DNA from: Pseudomonas bubulae
GTDB taxonomy: Bacteria; Pseudomonadota; Gammaproteobacteria; Pseudomonadales; Pseudomonadaceae
Reading direction: 5' to 3'
NCBI RefSeq assembly: GCF_900618535.1
Contig: NZ_UYJA01000002.1
Coordinates: forward strand, 832,195-896,194
DNA: 64,000 nt
In this document: positions 6,853 to 15,852 of the stretch, one piece after another
Layout of the letters: every line of letters starts with the position of its first letter
Position numbering within the stretch: the first letter of the stretch is position 1
Position numbers and translations under genes: made by a program
The notes under the pieces: model-generated
Told to the model about the DNA's origin: nothing
What the model saw: the letters and a program-made list of their open reading frames with translations, nothing else
Database searches by the model: none

Positions 6853-9123
6853 ATGTCGGATCGTTACGAACTCTTCCTTACCTGTCCCAAAGGCCTTGAA
6901 GGCCTGCTTCTCGAAGAGGCCACCGGCCTTGGTCTTGAGGAAGCCCGCGAGCACACCTCGGCCATTCGAGGCATGGCTACCATGGAGACGGCCTACCGCC
7001 TGTGCCTGTGGTCGCGCCTTGCCAACCGTGTGTTGCTGGTACTCAAGCGCTTCCCGATGAAGGACGCCGAAGACCTGTACCACGGTGTGCTGGACGTTGA
7101 CTGGCAAGACCATATGGTGCCGGATGGCACCCTGGCCGTTGAGTTCAGCGGTCACGGCTCGGGTATCGACAACACCCACTTTGGTGCGTTGAAGGTAAAA
7201 GACGCCATCGTCGACAAGCTGCGCACGCCAAGCGGTGAGCGTCCTTCCATCGACAAGATCAGCCCCGACATGCGCATTCACCTGCGCCTGGACCGTGGCG
7301 AAGCCATTCTGTCGCTGGATCTGTCAGGCAGCAGCCTGCACCAGCGCGGCTACCGCCTGCAGCAGGGTGCTGCTCCGCTGAAGGAAAACCTCGCGGCGGC
7401 CATCCTGATCCGTGCGGGCTGGCCACGTATGGCCGCCGAAGGTGCTGCTCTGGCTGACCCGATGTGTGGTGTAGGTACGTTCCTTGTCGAAGGCGCGATG
7501 ATCGCCGCCGATATGGCGCCAAACCTCAATCGTATTCACTGGGGTTTCGATGCCTGGCTGGGTCATATACCGGCCATCTGGAAAAAACTTCACGACGAAG
7601 CCACCGAGCGTGCCGAAATCGGCATGGCCAAGCCACCGCTGTGGATTCGTGGCTATGAAGCCGATCCGCGCCTGATCCAGCCTGCGCGCAATAACATCGA
7701 GCGCGCGGGCCTGAGCCACTGGATCAAGATCTACCAGGGCGAAGTGGCGACCTTCGAGCCGCGTCCGGACCAGAACCAGAAAGGCCTGGTAATCTGCAAC
7801 CCGCCGTACGGCGAGCGTCTGGGTGATGAGGCGAGCTTGCTTTATCTCTACCAGAACCTCGGCGAGCGTCTGCGCCAGGCCTGCTTGAACTGGGAGGCCG
7901 CGGTGTTTACCGGTGCTCCGGATCTGGGCAAGCGTATGGGCATCCGTAGCCACAAGCAGTATTCGTTCTGGAACGGCGCCTTGCCGTGCAAGCTGTTGTT
8001 GATCAAGGTGGTGCCGGATCAGTTCGTTACCGGCGAGCGCCGTACCCCCGAGCAGCGTCAGGCTGAGCGCGAACAGGCTGAGTCCGATCTGCCTTCCAAC
8101 ATCGAAGCGCCAACCAAGTACGAGAAGTTCAACAAGAACGGTAACCCGATCAAACCGGCTCCGGTGGTGATCGAGCAGCCGCGCTTGAGCGAAGGCGGGC
8201 AGATGTTTGCCAACCGACTGCAAAAGAACCTCAAGGCGCTGGGCAAGTGGGTCAAGCGCGAAGGTATCGACTGCTACCGTGTCTACGACGCCGACATGCC
8301 GGAATATGCCATGGCGATCGATCTGTACCACGACTGGGTTCACGTCCAGGAATACGTGGCACCGAAATCCATTGATCCGGTAAAAGCCTCGGAACGCATG
8401 TTCGATGCATTGGCAGCCATCCCGCAGGCGTTGAACATCGACAAGAGCCGGGTAATCGTCAAGCGTCGCGAGCGTCAGAGCGGTACCAAGCAGTACGAGC
8501 GTCAAAGTGCCCAGGGCAAGTTCACCGAGGTCAATGAAGGCGGCGTGAAGCTGCTGGTGAACCTCACCGACTATCTGGACACCGGTCTGTTCCTGGACCA
8601 TCGCCCGATGCGCATGCGTATCCAGAAAGAGGCTGCCGGCAAACGCTTCCTCAACCTGTATTGCTACACAGCAACTGCCAGCGTACACGCAGCCAAGGGC
8701 GGCGCGCGCAGCACCACCAGCGTTGACCTGTCGAAAACCTATCTGGACTGGGCGCGTCGCAACCTGTCCCTGAACGGTTTTTCGGACAAGAACCGTCTGG
8801 AGCAGAGCGATGTGATGGTGTGGCTGGATGCCTGTCGTGAAGAGTACGACCTGATCTTTATCGATCCGCCGACCTTCTCCAACTCCAAGCGCATGGAAGG
8901 CATCTTCGATGTGCAGCGCGACCACGTGCAATTGCTGGATCTGGCCATGGCCCGTCTGGCGCCGGGTGGCGTGCTGTATTTCTCCAACAACTTCCGCAAA
9001 TTCATCCTCGATGAAAATCTGGAAGCGCGTTACGCGGTCGAAGAAATCACTGCCAGCACCATCGATCCGGACTTTGCCCGCAACAGCAAAATCCACCGTG
9101 CCTGGAAAATCATGGCCCGGTAA
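6853..9123 (+). CDS. rlmL: Bifunctional 23S rRNA methyltransferase RlmKL
   Basis: The 756-residue fusion carries an N-terminal THUMP region and RlmL methyltransferase domain (ADPMCGVGTFLVEGA, then NPPYGERLG), which makes m2G2445. The C-terminal RlmK domain (YTATASVHAAKGGA, then IDPPTFSNS) makes m7G2069 in 23S rRNA. Both act on the peptidyl-transferase region during 50S assembly. The full fusion length is as in other gammaproteobacteria. It follows an unusually long structured leader and is monocistronic. Confidence 0.95.
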   Translation: MSDRYELFLTCPKGLEGLLLEEATGLGLEEAREHTSAIRGMATMETAYRLCLWSRLANRVLLVLKRFPMKDAEDLYHGVLDVDWQDHMVPDGTLAVEFSGHGSGIDNTHFGALKVKDAIVDKLRTPSGERPSIDKISPDMRIHLRLDRGEAILSLDLSGSSLHQRGYRLQQGAAPLKENLAAAILIRAGWPRMAAEGAALADPMCGVGTFLVEGAMIAADMAPNLNRIHWGFDAWLGHIPAIWKKLHDEATERAEIGMAKPPLWIRGYEADPRLIQPARNNIERAGLSHWIKIYQGEVATFEPRPDQNQKGLVICNPPYGERLGDEASLLYLYQNLGERLRQACLNWEAAVFTGAPDLGKRMGIRSHKQYSFWNGALPCKLLLIKVVPDQFVTGERRTPEQRQAEREQAESDLPSNIEAPTKYEKFNKNGNPIKPAPVVIEQPRLSEGGQMFANRLQKNLKALGKWVKREGIDCYRVYDADMPEYAMAIDLYHDWVHVQEYVAPKSIDPVKASERMFDALAAIPQALNIDKSRVIVKRRERQSGTKQYERQSAQGKFTEVNEGGVKLLVNLTDYLDTGLFLDHRPMRMRIQKEAAGKRFLNLYCYTATASVHAAKGGARSTTSVDLSKTYLDWARRNLSLNGFSDKNRLEQSDVMVWLDACREEYDLIFIDPPTFSNSKRMEGIFDVQRDHVQLLDLAMARLAPGGVLYFSNNFRKFILDENLEARYAVEEITASTIDPDFARNSKIHRAWKIMAR

Positions 9124-9171
9124 TAGCGGCTGAGTACTGGCCTGCCTGCTTCTTGCAGGGGTGGGCCTGTA

Positions 9172-9256
9172 GTGGGGGCGAGCCTGCTCGCGATGGCATC
9201 ACCGCAGTTTTGCGCCTGAGCGGGTCGCCTGCTTCGCGAGCAGGCTCGCTCCCACA
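9172..9256. repeat. REP palindrome pair
   Basis: GTGGGGGCGAGCCTGCTCGCG at the left is inverted as CGCGAGCAGGCTCGCTCCCAC at the right, with about 40 bases between. It lies between the convergent rlmKL and dacB genes. Confidence 0.88.
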
Positions 9257-9258
9257 AT

Positions 9259-9297
9259 GAAAAACGCCCCTGATTGCAAGATCGGGGGCGTTTTTTA
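9259..9297. terminator. Bidirectional terminator between rlmKL and dacB
   Basis: AAAAACGCCCC pairs with GGGGCGTTTTTT around a 13-base loop. It has an A-run on the left and a T-run on the right, so it can stop transcription from both sides. Confidence 0.88.
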
Positions 9298-9313
9298 TTG
9301 CCTGGCAAATGTC

Positions 9314-10780
9314 CTACTGGGCGATGGATACCGCACTGTTAGGAATTTGCGGCTGGCGATACAGGTCGAGCAGAACCTGATCCAGAATCGCCGAAGCGCC
9401 CCACGGACGAGGGTCGTTAAGGATGGCCACCACTGCCCAGGTATTGCCGTTGCTGTCGCGACTAAAGCCGGAAATGGCCCGCACGGTGTTCAGGGTGCCG
9501 GTCTTGATATGGGCCTGGCCGTTCATGGCCGTGGTTTTCAGGCGCTTGCGCATGGTGCCGTCTTTGCCGGCAATGGGCATGGAACTGATGAACTCGGCAG
9601 CGTAGGGGCTTTTCCAGGCAGCCTGTAGCATTTGCGCCATTTCCCGCGCGCTGACGCGCTCTGCACGGGACAGGCCGGAACCGTTCTCCATGATCAAATG
9701 GGGTGCGGTAATGCCTTTTTTCGCCAGCCATTGGCGTACTACGCGCTGTGCGGCCTTGGCGTCGTCACCGTCAGCATCGTTGCGGAACTGCGCGCCCAGG
9801 CTCAGGAACAGTTGCTGGGCCATGGTGTTGTTGCTGTATTTGTTGATGTCACGAATGATTTCGGCCAGGTCTGGCGAGAACGCGCGTGCCAGCAGCTTGG
9901 CATTTTTGGGTACGCTGGCCTGACGGTCCTGGCCTTGAATGCTGCCACCCAGCTCTTTCCAGATAGCGCGTACGGCGCCAGCAGTGTAGGTCGCGTGGTC
10001 CAGCAGGGACAGATAGGTCTGCGAGTTGCAGCCATCGGCCAGTTGCCCGCTGACGGTGACCAGTACCGAGCCGTCGGCTTGCGGTACCGGGTTGTAGCGC
10101 ACGTCGCCGGTGCATTGCTTGGTGTTGACGGCCTTGACCTGGTTGTCGATCTTGATGCTGGCAATTGGTGGTTCGACCGAAATCAGAACCTTGCCCCCAT
10201 CGTTGCGCGCCACGAAACGCAGGGCCTTGAGGTTGACCATCAGCGAGTCGGGCTTGACCAGGAACGGTTTGTTCTTGTCATTGCCGTCGTCGTTGAATAC
10301 CGGCAGTTGCGGCTGATTGAAGAAGTTGCGATCGAGTACCAGGTCGCCGGTGATCTGTTGCACACCATTGGCGCGCAGATCGCGCATCAACAGCCAGAGT
10401 TTTTCCATGTTGAGCTTGGGGTCGCCGCCGCCCTTGAGGTACAGGTTGCCTTGCAAAATGCCATTGTTCAGCGTGCCATCAGTGTAGAACTCGGTTTTCC
10501 ATTGATGGGTCGGGCCAAGCATTTCCAGGGCGGCGTAGGTGGTCACCAGTTTCATGGTGGAGGCCGGGTTCATGGATACATCGGCGTTGTAGACAGTGGG
10601 AATGCCAGGGCCGCTAAGCGGCAGCAGAACCAGGGACAGGGCGTCGTCGCCCAGTTTGTTGGTCTTGAGCGCTTGCTGAACTTTTGGTGTGAGGGTGGTA
10701 TTGACAGGGGCGGCGTTGGCGCCGAAGGCCAGTGGCAGAAAAAAGCTGGCGAGAAACAGTGGCCGTAAAGATTTGATCAT
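9314..10780 (-). CDS. dacB: D-alanyl-D-alanine carboxypeptidase/endopeptidase (PBP4, S13 family)
   Basis: The 488-residue periplasmic protein has a signal peptide (MIKSLRPLFLASFF, cut after GANAA). The penicillin-binding motifs are SxxK (S74-T-M-K77), SxN (Y-S-N-N) and KTG (IKTGTL). A long inserted domain lies between the first two, as in class C low-mass PBPs. It cuts D-Ala-D-Ala and cross-links in peptidoglycan. The frame is open for 55 more codons upstream, but the signal peptide fixes this ATG as the start. PA3047 (dacB) has the same neighbours. Confidence 0.93.
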   Translation of the reverse strand: MIKSLRPLFLASFFLPLAFGANAAPVNTTLTPKVQQALKTNKLGDDALSLVLLPLSGPGIPTVYNADVSMNPASTMKLVTTYAALEMLGPTHQWKTEFYTDGTLNNGILQGNLYLKGGGDPKLNMEKLWLLMRDLRANGVQQITGDLVLDRNFFNQPQLPVFNDDGNDKNKPFLVKPDSLMVNLKALRFVARNDGGKVLISVEPPIASIKIDNQVKAVNTKQCTGDVRYNPVPQADGSVLVTVSGQLADGCNSQTYLSLLDHATYTAGAVRAIWKELGGSIQGQDRQASVPKNAKLLARAFSPDLAEIIRDINKYSNNTMAQQLFLSLGAQFRNDADGDDAKAAQRVVRQWLAKKGITAPHLIMENGSGLSRAERVSAREMAQMLQAAWKSPYAAEFISSMPIAGKDGTMRKRLKTTAMNGQAHIKTGTLNTVRAISGFSRDSNGNTWAVVAILNDPRPWGASAILDQVLLDLYRQPQIPNSAVSIAQ

Positions 10781-10899
10781 ATTAAGTAAAACCCTGCAGG
10801 CGAGGGGGGGAAATACGAGGGCATGATGAAAAGTTCCCTCAATGGTCATAAAAGTATTGGCATTATGCCCCAAGGTTGTCGGGGTTGTGCATCCACCTG

Positions 10900-10927
10900 T
10901 TACAGGGTTTCTCGGATAAAGTATAGA
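10900..10927 (+). promoter_or_regulatory. Candidate sigma-70 promoter of yggL
   Basis: TTACAG and TATAGA are separated by 16 bases and lie about 85 bases upstream of the yggL start, between the divergent dacB and yggL genes. It is a moderate match only. Confidence 0.4.
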
Positions 10928-11013
10928 AAACGATGAACCGTTCACACGGAACCGGGCGCCGGGCGGCCGAAGCTGCTAAAGTGCCGCCCGTTATTACTTA
11001 AGAGGATTGTTCA

Positions 11014-11358
11014 ATGGCTACTAATCGTTCCCAGCGTCTGCGCAAAAAACTGTGCGTTGATGAATTTCAGGAGTTGGGTTTTGAGCTGAACCTGGATTTC
11101 AAAGAAGACCTGTCGGAAGAGGCTATCGATGCATTCCTGGCAGCTTTCCTGGCAGAAGCCATGGAAGCTAACGGCTTGGGTTATGTTGGCGGCGACGACT
11201 ACGGTCTGGTTTGCCTGCAGAAGCGCGGTTCGGTCAGCGAAGAGCAGCGTGCTGCTGTTGAAGCCTGGCTCAAAGCGCGTCCAGAGCTGACCACCGTTGA
11301 AGTTAGCCCGCTGTTGGACGTGTGGTACCCGGAAAAGCCAATCAATCCGGTAGCCTGA
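11014..11358 (+). CDS. yggL: YggL family 50S ribosome-binding protein (DUF469)
   Basis: A 114-residue soluble protein (MATNRSQRLRKKLCVDEFQE at the start) matching the YggL/DUF469 family in length and in the CVDEFQELGFELN and WLKARPELTTVEVSPL blocks. Family members associate with the 50S ribosomal subunit. AGAGG 10 bases upstream supports the ATG. It is flanked by dacB as in P. aeruginosa (PA3046) and ends in a clear terminator. Confidence 0.9.
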   Translation: MATNRSQRLRKKLCVDEFQELGFELNLDFKEDLSEEAIDAFLAAFLAEAMEANGLGYVGGDDYGLVCLQKRGSVSEEQRAAVEAWLKARPELTTVEVSPLLDVWYPEKPINPVA

Positions 11359-11368
11359 CGTCAAATAT

Positions 11369-11395
11369 AAAGGCAGCCCAAGGGCTGCCTTTATA
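11369..11395 (+). terminator. Terminator of yggL
   Basis: AAAGGCAGCCC and GGGCTGCCTTTATA form a GC-rich stem with a 2-4 base loop just after the yggL stop. It is nearly symmetric and could also act on the reverse-strand neighbour. Confidence 0.85.
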
Positions 11396-11476
11396 TGTTT
11401 TACCCCTCTGGCCCGTCCTGGGTTTTACATCGCATTCCCTGGTTCCTCCGACAGCTGCACAGGTGGCATGTGTCTG

Positions 11477-12247
11477 TCAGTCGTAAATCGACTTCTTCTT
11501 CCAGTCGGCATCGGCCTCGTCTGTCTTCAAACCTTCAGTCAGCTCGTTGACTTCACCCGTGGTCGGCTCAAGTGCGCTCTGCACTTGTGCGTTGGCGCGT
11601 GCCAGTTGTGCTTCGAAATCCTTGATCTGGGCGTTGTACATGGCGGGTACCGGCTGTTTGCGCAAGTACTGTACGGCACGTTCGAAAGCCAGGCGCGCCT
11701 GTGCGGGCTGATTTTTCTGCAGGGCCAGCTTGCCCAGATTGTTGAAGAACTCGATATGCAACACCACCAGCAAGTGGCGAATTTCCGTGAGCCACTGCTT
11801 GGCTTCGTTGGTCGGCAAAAAACCGTCCTTGGCCGCACGGGTGATTTGCCCGTGGAGTGTTTCAAGCAAAAAACGTACGTCCTTGGCTTTGGCTTCGGTC
11901 AGCACCGGGTTGGGCGGGTTGTTGACAGGAATTGACTCGCCCTTGGCAATCAGGCCGCCGAGCTCGGTCACTTGTGCCTTTAATGCCGCGCTGGATTTAT
12001 CCAGGAGCAACAGGCGCTGTGTCGCATTGAGCTCAAGGCGGGTAAGCAGCAGTTTGAGGGCGGGAGACATCAACTGGCCGGGGAAGGTCTCGTTGACCTC
12101 GCTGCAACGACGGATGCGGTCGTTAAGCTCGACCTTGAGGCGGGCTTTCTCCAGTTTGTTGTTTTCCACTATATGGTTGATGTAGACGATGGCAATCAAC
12201 AGTGCGATCCCGACGACGACAAGCAGGGCGATCATGGTGGGCGTCAA
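11477..12247 (-). CDS. Conserved membrane-anchored protein of unknown function
   Basis: I do not recognise a named family. The 256-residue product starts with one hydrophobic segment (MIALLVVVGIALLIAIVYI), probably a membrane anchor, followed by a long, charged, helical cytoplasmic or periplasmic part (residues 25-256) rich in Leu, Lys, Glu and Gln with coiled-coil character. A stretch near ALQKNQPAQARLAFERAVQY looks like one TPR-like helix pair. I chose the TTG start because AAGAGG lies 8 bases before it; the ATG four codons later has no site at proper spacing. No operon partner; it is divergent from the tRNA array. Confidence 0.7.
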   Translation of the reverse strand: MTPTMIALLVVVGIALLIAIVYINHIVENNKLEKARLKVELNDRIRRCSEVNETFPGQLMSPALKLLLTRLELNATQRLLLLDKSSAALKAQVTELGGLIAKGESIPVNNPPNPVLTEAKAKDVRFLLETLHGQITRAAKDGFLPTNEAKQWLTEIRHLLVVLHIEFFNNLGKLALQKNQPAQARLAFERAVQYLRKQPVPAMYNAQIKDFEAQLARANAQVQSALEPTTGEVNELTEGLKTDEADADWKKKSIYD

Positions 12248-12476
12248 CGTTAAAACCTCTTGTGGGTGTAGATGCGCTGTCTCGGTGAAGTCGCAGTGCC
12301 TGGCTAGGACGGGGGTGAGGATCGACTGGGCAGCAAACTGCCATCACTGAGGTCCGGCAATCATAACTCCTTGTAGGGTGCCGGAATATAGGCGCCAAGA
12401 GCTTGCCTCGAGACTCTGTAGGAAAACGCCTTAATAGGGGGGAAGTCATTGATTTCAATATATTTTCATATTGGGG

Positions 12477-12505
12477 TTGACGACCTTCCAATCCATCCCT
12501 AGAAT
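12477..12505 (+). promoter_or_regulatory. Sigma-70 promoter of the tRNA array
   Basis: TTGACG (-35) and TAGAAT (-10) are exactly 17 bases apart, followed by the GC-rich discriminator GCGCGCC typical of stringently controlled stable-RNA promoters. The first tRNA begins 61 bases after the -10. The preceding 230 bases back to the membrane protein gene show nothing else. Confidence 0.85.
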
Positions 12506-12566
12506 GCGCGCCAATTGCAGCGTAAAGCGAACAGCCAAACGCATGTAACCAGTGAAGTTGTAGTGT

Positions 12567-12642
12567 GTCCCCTTCGTCTAGTGGCCTAGGACACCGCCCT
12601 TTCACGGCGGTAACAGGGGTTCGAGTCCCCTAGGGGACGCCA
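12567..12642 (+). tRNA. tRNA-Glu (TTC), copy 1
   Basis: 76 bases with encoded CCA. The acceptor stem is GTCCCCT/AGGGGAC, the anticodon arm CCGCC-CTTTCAC-GGCGG gives anticodon TTC, and the T loop is GGTTCGAGTCC. Confidence 0.97.
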
Positions 12643-12644
12643 TT

Positions 12645-12720
<76 letters not shown>

Positions 12721-12821
12721 TTTTTAAGCAGCTTTGCTTTCGGGCGAAGTTGAGTGAAAGCCAAGAGACTAACGTTTGTTAGTGATCTGGCACTGAAATG
12801 TACGTGTGCATTTCGGGCAAC

Positions 12822-12897
12822 GTCCCCTTCGTCTAGTGGCCTAGGACACCGCCCTTTCACGGCGGTAACAGGGGTTCGAGTCCCCTAGGGGACGCCA
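12822..12897 (+). tRNA. tRNA-Glu (TTC), copy 2
   Basis: Identical to copy 1 over all 76 bases by eye, with CCA encoded. It lies 101 bases after the first tRNA-Gly. Confidence 0.97.
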
Positions 12898-12902
12898 TTA
12901 TT

Positions 12903-12978
<76 letters not shown>

Positions 12979-13079
12979 TTTTTAAGCAACTTTGCTTTCG
13001 GGCGAAGTTGAGTGAAAGCCAAGAGACTAACGTTTGTTAGTGATCTGGCACTGAAATGTACGTGTACATTTCGGGCAAC

Positions 13080-13155
13080 GTCCCCTTCGTCTAGTGGCCT
13101 AGGACACCGCCCTTTCACGGCGGTAACAGGGGTTCGAGTCCCCTAGGGGACGCCA
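13080..13155 (+). tRNA. tRNA-Glu (TTC), copy 3
   Basis: Third identical copy, again 101 bases after the preceding tRNA-Gly. Confidence 0.97.
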
Positions 13156-13160
13156 TTATT

Positions 13161-13236
<76 letters not shown>

Positions 13237-13278
13237 AATTTTGTTTTTTGGAGCAACGCAGTTTCAAAAAACACACAG

Positions 13279-13303
13279 AAAGCAGCCTTCGGGCTGCTTT
13301 TTG
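13279..13303 (+). terminator. Terminator of the tRNA array
   Basis: AAAGCAGCC-TTCG-GGCTGCTTTTT: a stem closed by a UUCG tetraloop and followed by a T-run. Confidence 0.93.
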
Positions 13304-13421
13304 CGTTTCCGGGGTTTGCTTTTCGACCCGTACGCAAACACCTCTAAGCTCATAACCAATCGATCTGCAAGAAAACTGCGACTGGCGCAACAAGGATTCA
13401 AACCTGTTTTGAGTTCATCAG

Positions 13422-14363
13422 ATGTCGCATTATTTCGATAGCGCCCAACAACGGGACATCCAGGCCTTGTCCCGTACCTTCACCGGTCGAACCCAGTGGC
13501 CTACCTGGTTATTGCTGCTTGCCGTTCCCACCGCCTGGTTTGCGTTGCTGCTGGGCAGCCCGGTGCTTGGCGCTGGCTGGACGATTGTGCTGCTGATCCC
13601 GGTGGTGGTGCTGTGGATGTCGGTGCAGCACGAACTGCTGCACGGCCACCCCACAGGTTCCAGCAACCTTAACAAGGTGCTGGGCTACGCACCTTTTGCG
13701 CTGTGGTACCCCTATACCCTCTATCGCGACAGCCATTTGCAGCATCACCGCGATCATGACCTGACCTTGCCCGGCATTGACTCCGAAAGCCGCTATTTAA
13801 GCCAGGCTCACTGGCAGGGCAGTTCCAGTCTGCTGCGTGGTTTGCTCTGGCTGAACAAAACGGTGCCCGGACGCCTGCTGCTGGGCCCGCCCCTGGCATT
13901 GTTTGGCATGGCCAGGGAGGAGTTGCATCGCCTGCGCAGCGGCGAGCGGAAAGCCTGGTGCATGTGGCTGACCCACGGTTTTTTCACGATGCTGATGTTT
14001 GCCTTCATCGCGTACTGCAGCGAACTGGCTGTTTGGCAGTATGTATTTCTGGTTACCGTGCCGGTTTTGTCAGTGGGCATGGTTCGTTCCTTTTATGAGC
14101 ACCGTCCCGCATCCCGGCCGGAACAGCGAACGGTACTCAATGAAGCCGGTTGGCCCTGGACCTGGCTGTTCCTGAACCTCAACTTGCATCTGGTGCACCA
14201 TGATTTACCGGGTTTGCCGTGGTTTTACATGCCCAGGGTCTACCGTGCGCGACGAGAGCAGTGGCAGCAGCGCAGCGGCGGTTTTCTGGTGCAAGGCTAC
14301 GGTGAACTGATTCGCCGTCACGCGGTGCAGGCGATTGATAGCCCGCAGCATCCGTTCAGTTAA
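13422..14363 (+). CDS. Membrane fatty acid desaturase-like protein
   Basis: A 313-residue di-iron membrane desaturase/hydroxylase. The three histidine boxes are HELLHGH (residues 70-76), HLQHHRDH (105-112) and HLVHHD (about 256-261). Four to five hydrophobic segments surround them, for example near residues 28-66. Such enzymes insert double bonds or hydroxyl groups into acyl chains or related lipids at the inner membrane, using O2. The exact substrate is not visible; carotenoid- or alkane-type hydroxylases share the fold. It is followed after 18 bases by the PhnD-like gene, so they may form one operon. Confidence 0.82.
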   Translation: MSHYFDSAQQRDIQALSRTFTGRTQWPTWLLLLAVPTAWFALLLGSPVLGAGWTIVLLIPVVVLWMSVQHELLHGHPTGSSNLNKVLGYAPFALWYPYTLYRDSHLQHHRDHDLTLPGIDSESRYLSQAHWQGSSSLLRGLLWLNKTVPGRLLLGPPLALFGMAREELHRLRSGERKAWCMWLTHGFFTMLMFAFIAYCSELAVWQYVFLVTVPVLSVGMVRSFYEHRPASRPEQRTVLNEAGWPWTWLFLNLNLHLVHHDLPGLPWFYMPRVYRARREQWQQRSGGFLVQGYGELIRRHAVQAIDSPQHPFS

Positions 14364-14381
14364 TTTCACAAGGTGCCTTCC

Positions 14382-15173
14382 ATGTCTGGCCGTTATGCCG
14401 AATTGGCAATGTATGTAGCCCCCCAGCAGGTCAGCGAAGCCAATGAACGCTGGTTGACCCGTGTTCTCGAGCTTTTGCAGCATACCCGTGGCGATGCCCG
14501 GGGCCTTGGCCTGCTGGAGTTGTTCAGGGCCCCCGAGTTGTTGCTGAGCCAGACCTGCGGTTATCCGCTGTTGACCCAGTTGCGCGGTCAGGTGCAATTG
14601 GTCGGTCGCCCGCATTACGAATGGCCCGACAGCAATGGGGGGGAGCATTGCAGTGTGATTGTCAGCCGTGATGCAGATCCGCGCCGCGATCTGGGCGCTT
14701 TCGAGGGCAGCCGCGGGGTGATCAATGATCAGCACTCCAACAGCGGCATGAATCTATTGCGCCATCGCCTTGCGCCCCTGCAGCGCGGTGGGCGCTTTTT
14801 TGCCTCCGTGGCCGTCAGCGGCGCGCACCGGCAAAGCCTGCGCTGGGTGCGCGAAGGTTGGGCCGACCTTGCCGCCATCGACAGCGTGACCTATGCCTAC
14901 CTGGCCCGCTATGCGCCGGCAGAAGTTGCCGGGCTGCGGATTGTGGCGCGTACGGCCTCCAGCCCGACCTTGCCTTACATCACTGCGCTCAGTGCCGGAC
15001 GTGACGGCGCAGGGCAGATTCGCCAGGCAATGAATACGGCCTTGGAGCAATTACCCGAAGTAGCTCTAACCTTGGGGCTGCGGGAAGTTTTACCAGCCAG
15101 TGAAGCGGATTATCAGATGGTTCTCGATTATCGGCAGGAAGCGGCTGAGTTCGGGTATGACGTGTTGCAGTAG
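14382..15173 (+). CDS. PhnD-like periplasmic-binding-fold protein, orphan
   Basis: A 263-residue protein that fits the PhnD/phosphonate-phosphite binding fold: a YVAPQQVSEAN start, the CSVIVSRDAD strand, the DQHSNSGMN turn typical of the ligand cleft, and the WADLAAIDSVTYAYL block. It lacks a signal peptide (starts MSGRYAELAM), and no phosphonate permease or ATPase is nearby. It may be a cytoplasmic or sensory relative rather than a transporter subunit. ATG 14382 has AAGG 8 bases upstream; a GTG three codons earlier is in frame. Confidence 0.7.
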   Translation: MSGRYAELAMYVAPQQVSEANERWLTRVLELLQHTRGDARGLGLLELFRAPELLLSQTCGYPLLTQLRGQVQLVGRPHYEWPDSNGGEHCSVIVSRDADPRRDLGAFEGSRGVINDQHSNSGMNLLRHRLAPLQRGGRFFASVAVSGAHRQSLRWVREGWADLAAIDSVTYAYLARYAPAEVAGLRIVARTASSPTLPYITALSAGRDGAGQIRQAMNTALEQLPEVALTLGLREVLPASEADYQMVLDYRQEAAEFGYDVLQ

Positions 15174-15303
15174 TGGAGCCATACTTAATAGCTGAAACGA
15201 ATAAACAAATGTTTTTTTAGTATTTAAATTGCATAAAACCATTTGCTAGGATCGCCGCACCGGATCACCGGACATACCGTTCTGTTTAATTCCTGGAGCC
15301 CCT

Positions 15304-15852
15304 ATGTCCGGCGCCGACATCGCTCACCGCGACCATGTGAGCCAGCTTTATCGCACCCACTATTTGTGGCTGCATGCACGTTTGTGCCGTTACCTCGATT
15401 CCAGCAGCTACGCTGAAGACATCGCGGCCGACACGTTTGCCCAGCTTTTAAGCGCACCTCAGGGGCAGGTCATCCGCGAGCCGCGTGCGTTGTTGACGAC
15501 TATCGCCCGGCGTCTGATCTTTCAACTGTGGCGTCGCCGGGATGTGGAACGGGCCTATCTGATGAGCGTGCAACAGCAAGAACCCCTTCATTTCCCCTCG
15601 CCAGAGACCCTGGCCCAGGCAATTCAAGCCTTGCAGATGATTGATGCCCGGCTCGATGGTTTGCCCGACAAGGTAAGGGAAACCTTCGTTCTATCACGGG
15701 TCAATGGCCTGACGTATCCCGAAATCGCACAACAGCTGGGCATATCCCGGCGCAGCGTGAGTGACTACATGGTTCGCGCCCTCAAGCGTTGCGCCATGCA
15801 CGCCACCGCGCAACCCACCTACCGCCCCTCCATAACAAGAGAATCCGCATGA
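15304..15852 (+). CDS. FecI-type ECF sigma factor
   Basis: 182 residues with sigma region 2 (YAEDIAADTFAQLL, then REPRALLTTIARRL) and region 4 (LPDKVRETFVLSRVNGLTYP, then the GISRRSVSDYMVRAL helix-turn-helix). FecI-type factors are usually paired with a FecR anti-sigma and a TonB receptor for iron uptake. Neither is here: the stop overlaps the start of a betaine-binding protein gene (ATGA). A 130-base AT-rich region, gene-free, lies upstream and probably holds the promoter. The target genes are unknown. Confidence 0.85.
   Translation: MSGADIAHRDHVSQLYRTHYLWLHARLCRYLDSSSYAEDIAADTFAQLLSAPQGQVIREPRALLTTIARRLIFQLWRRRDVERAYLMSVQQQEPLHFPSPETLAQAIQALQMIDARLDGLPDKVRETFVLSRVNGLTYPEIAQQLGISRRSVSDYMVRALKRCAMHATAQPTYRPSITRESA

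Noticed and set aside
7324..9096. 590-codon open frame opposite rlmKL
   Set aside because: Antisense shadow of a clear bifunctional methyltransferase; GC-rich Pseudomonas genes often leave open antisense frames.
9318..10945. Longer N-terminus for dacB starting at 10945
   Set aside because: The extra 55 residues precede a typical signal peptide and have no conserved character.
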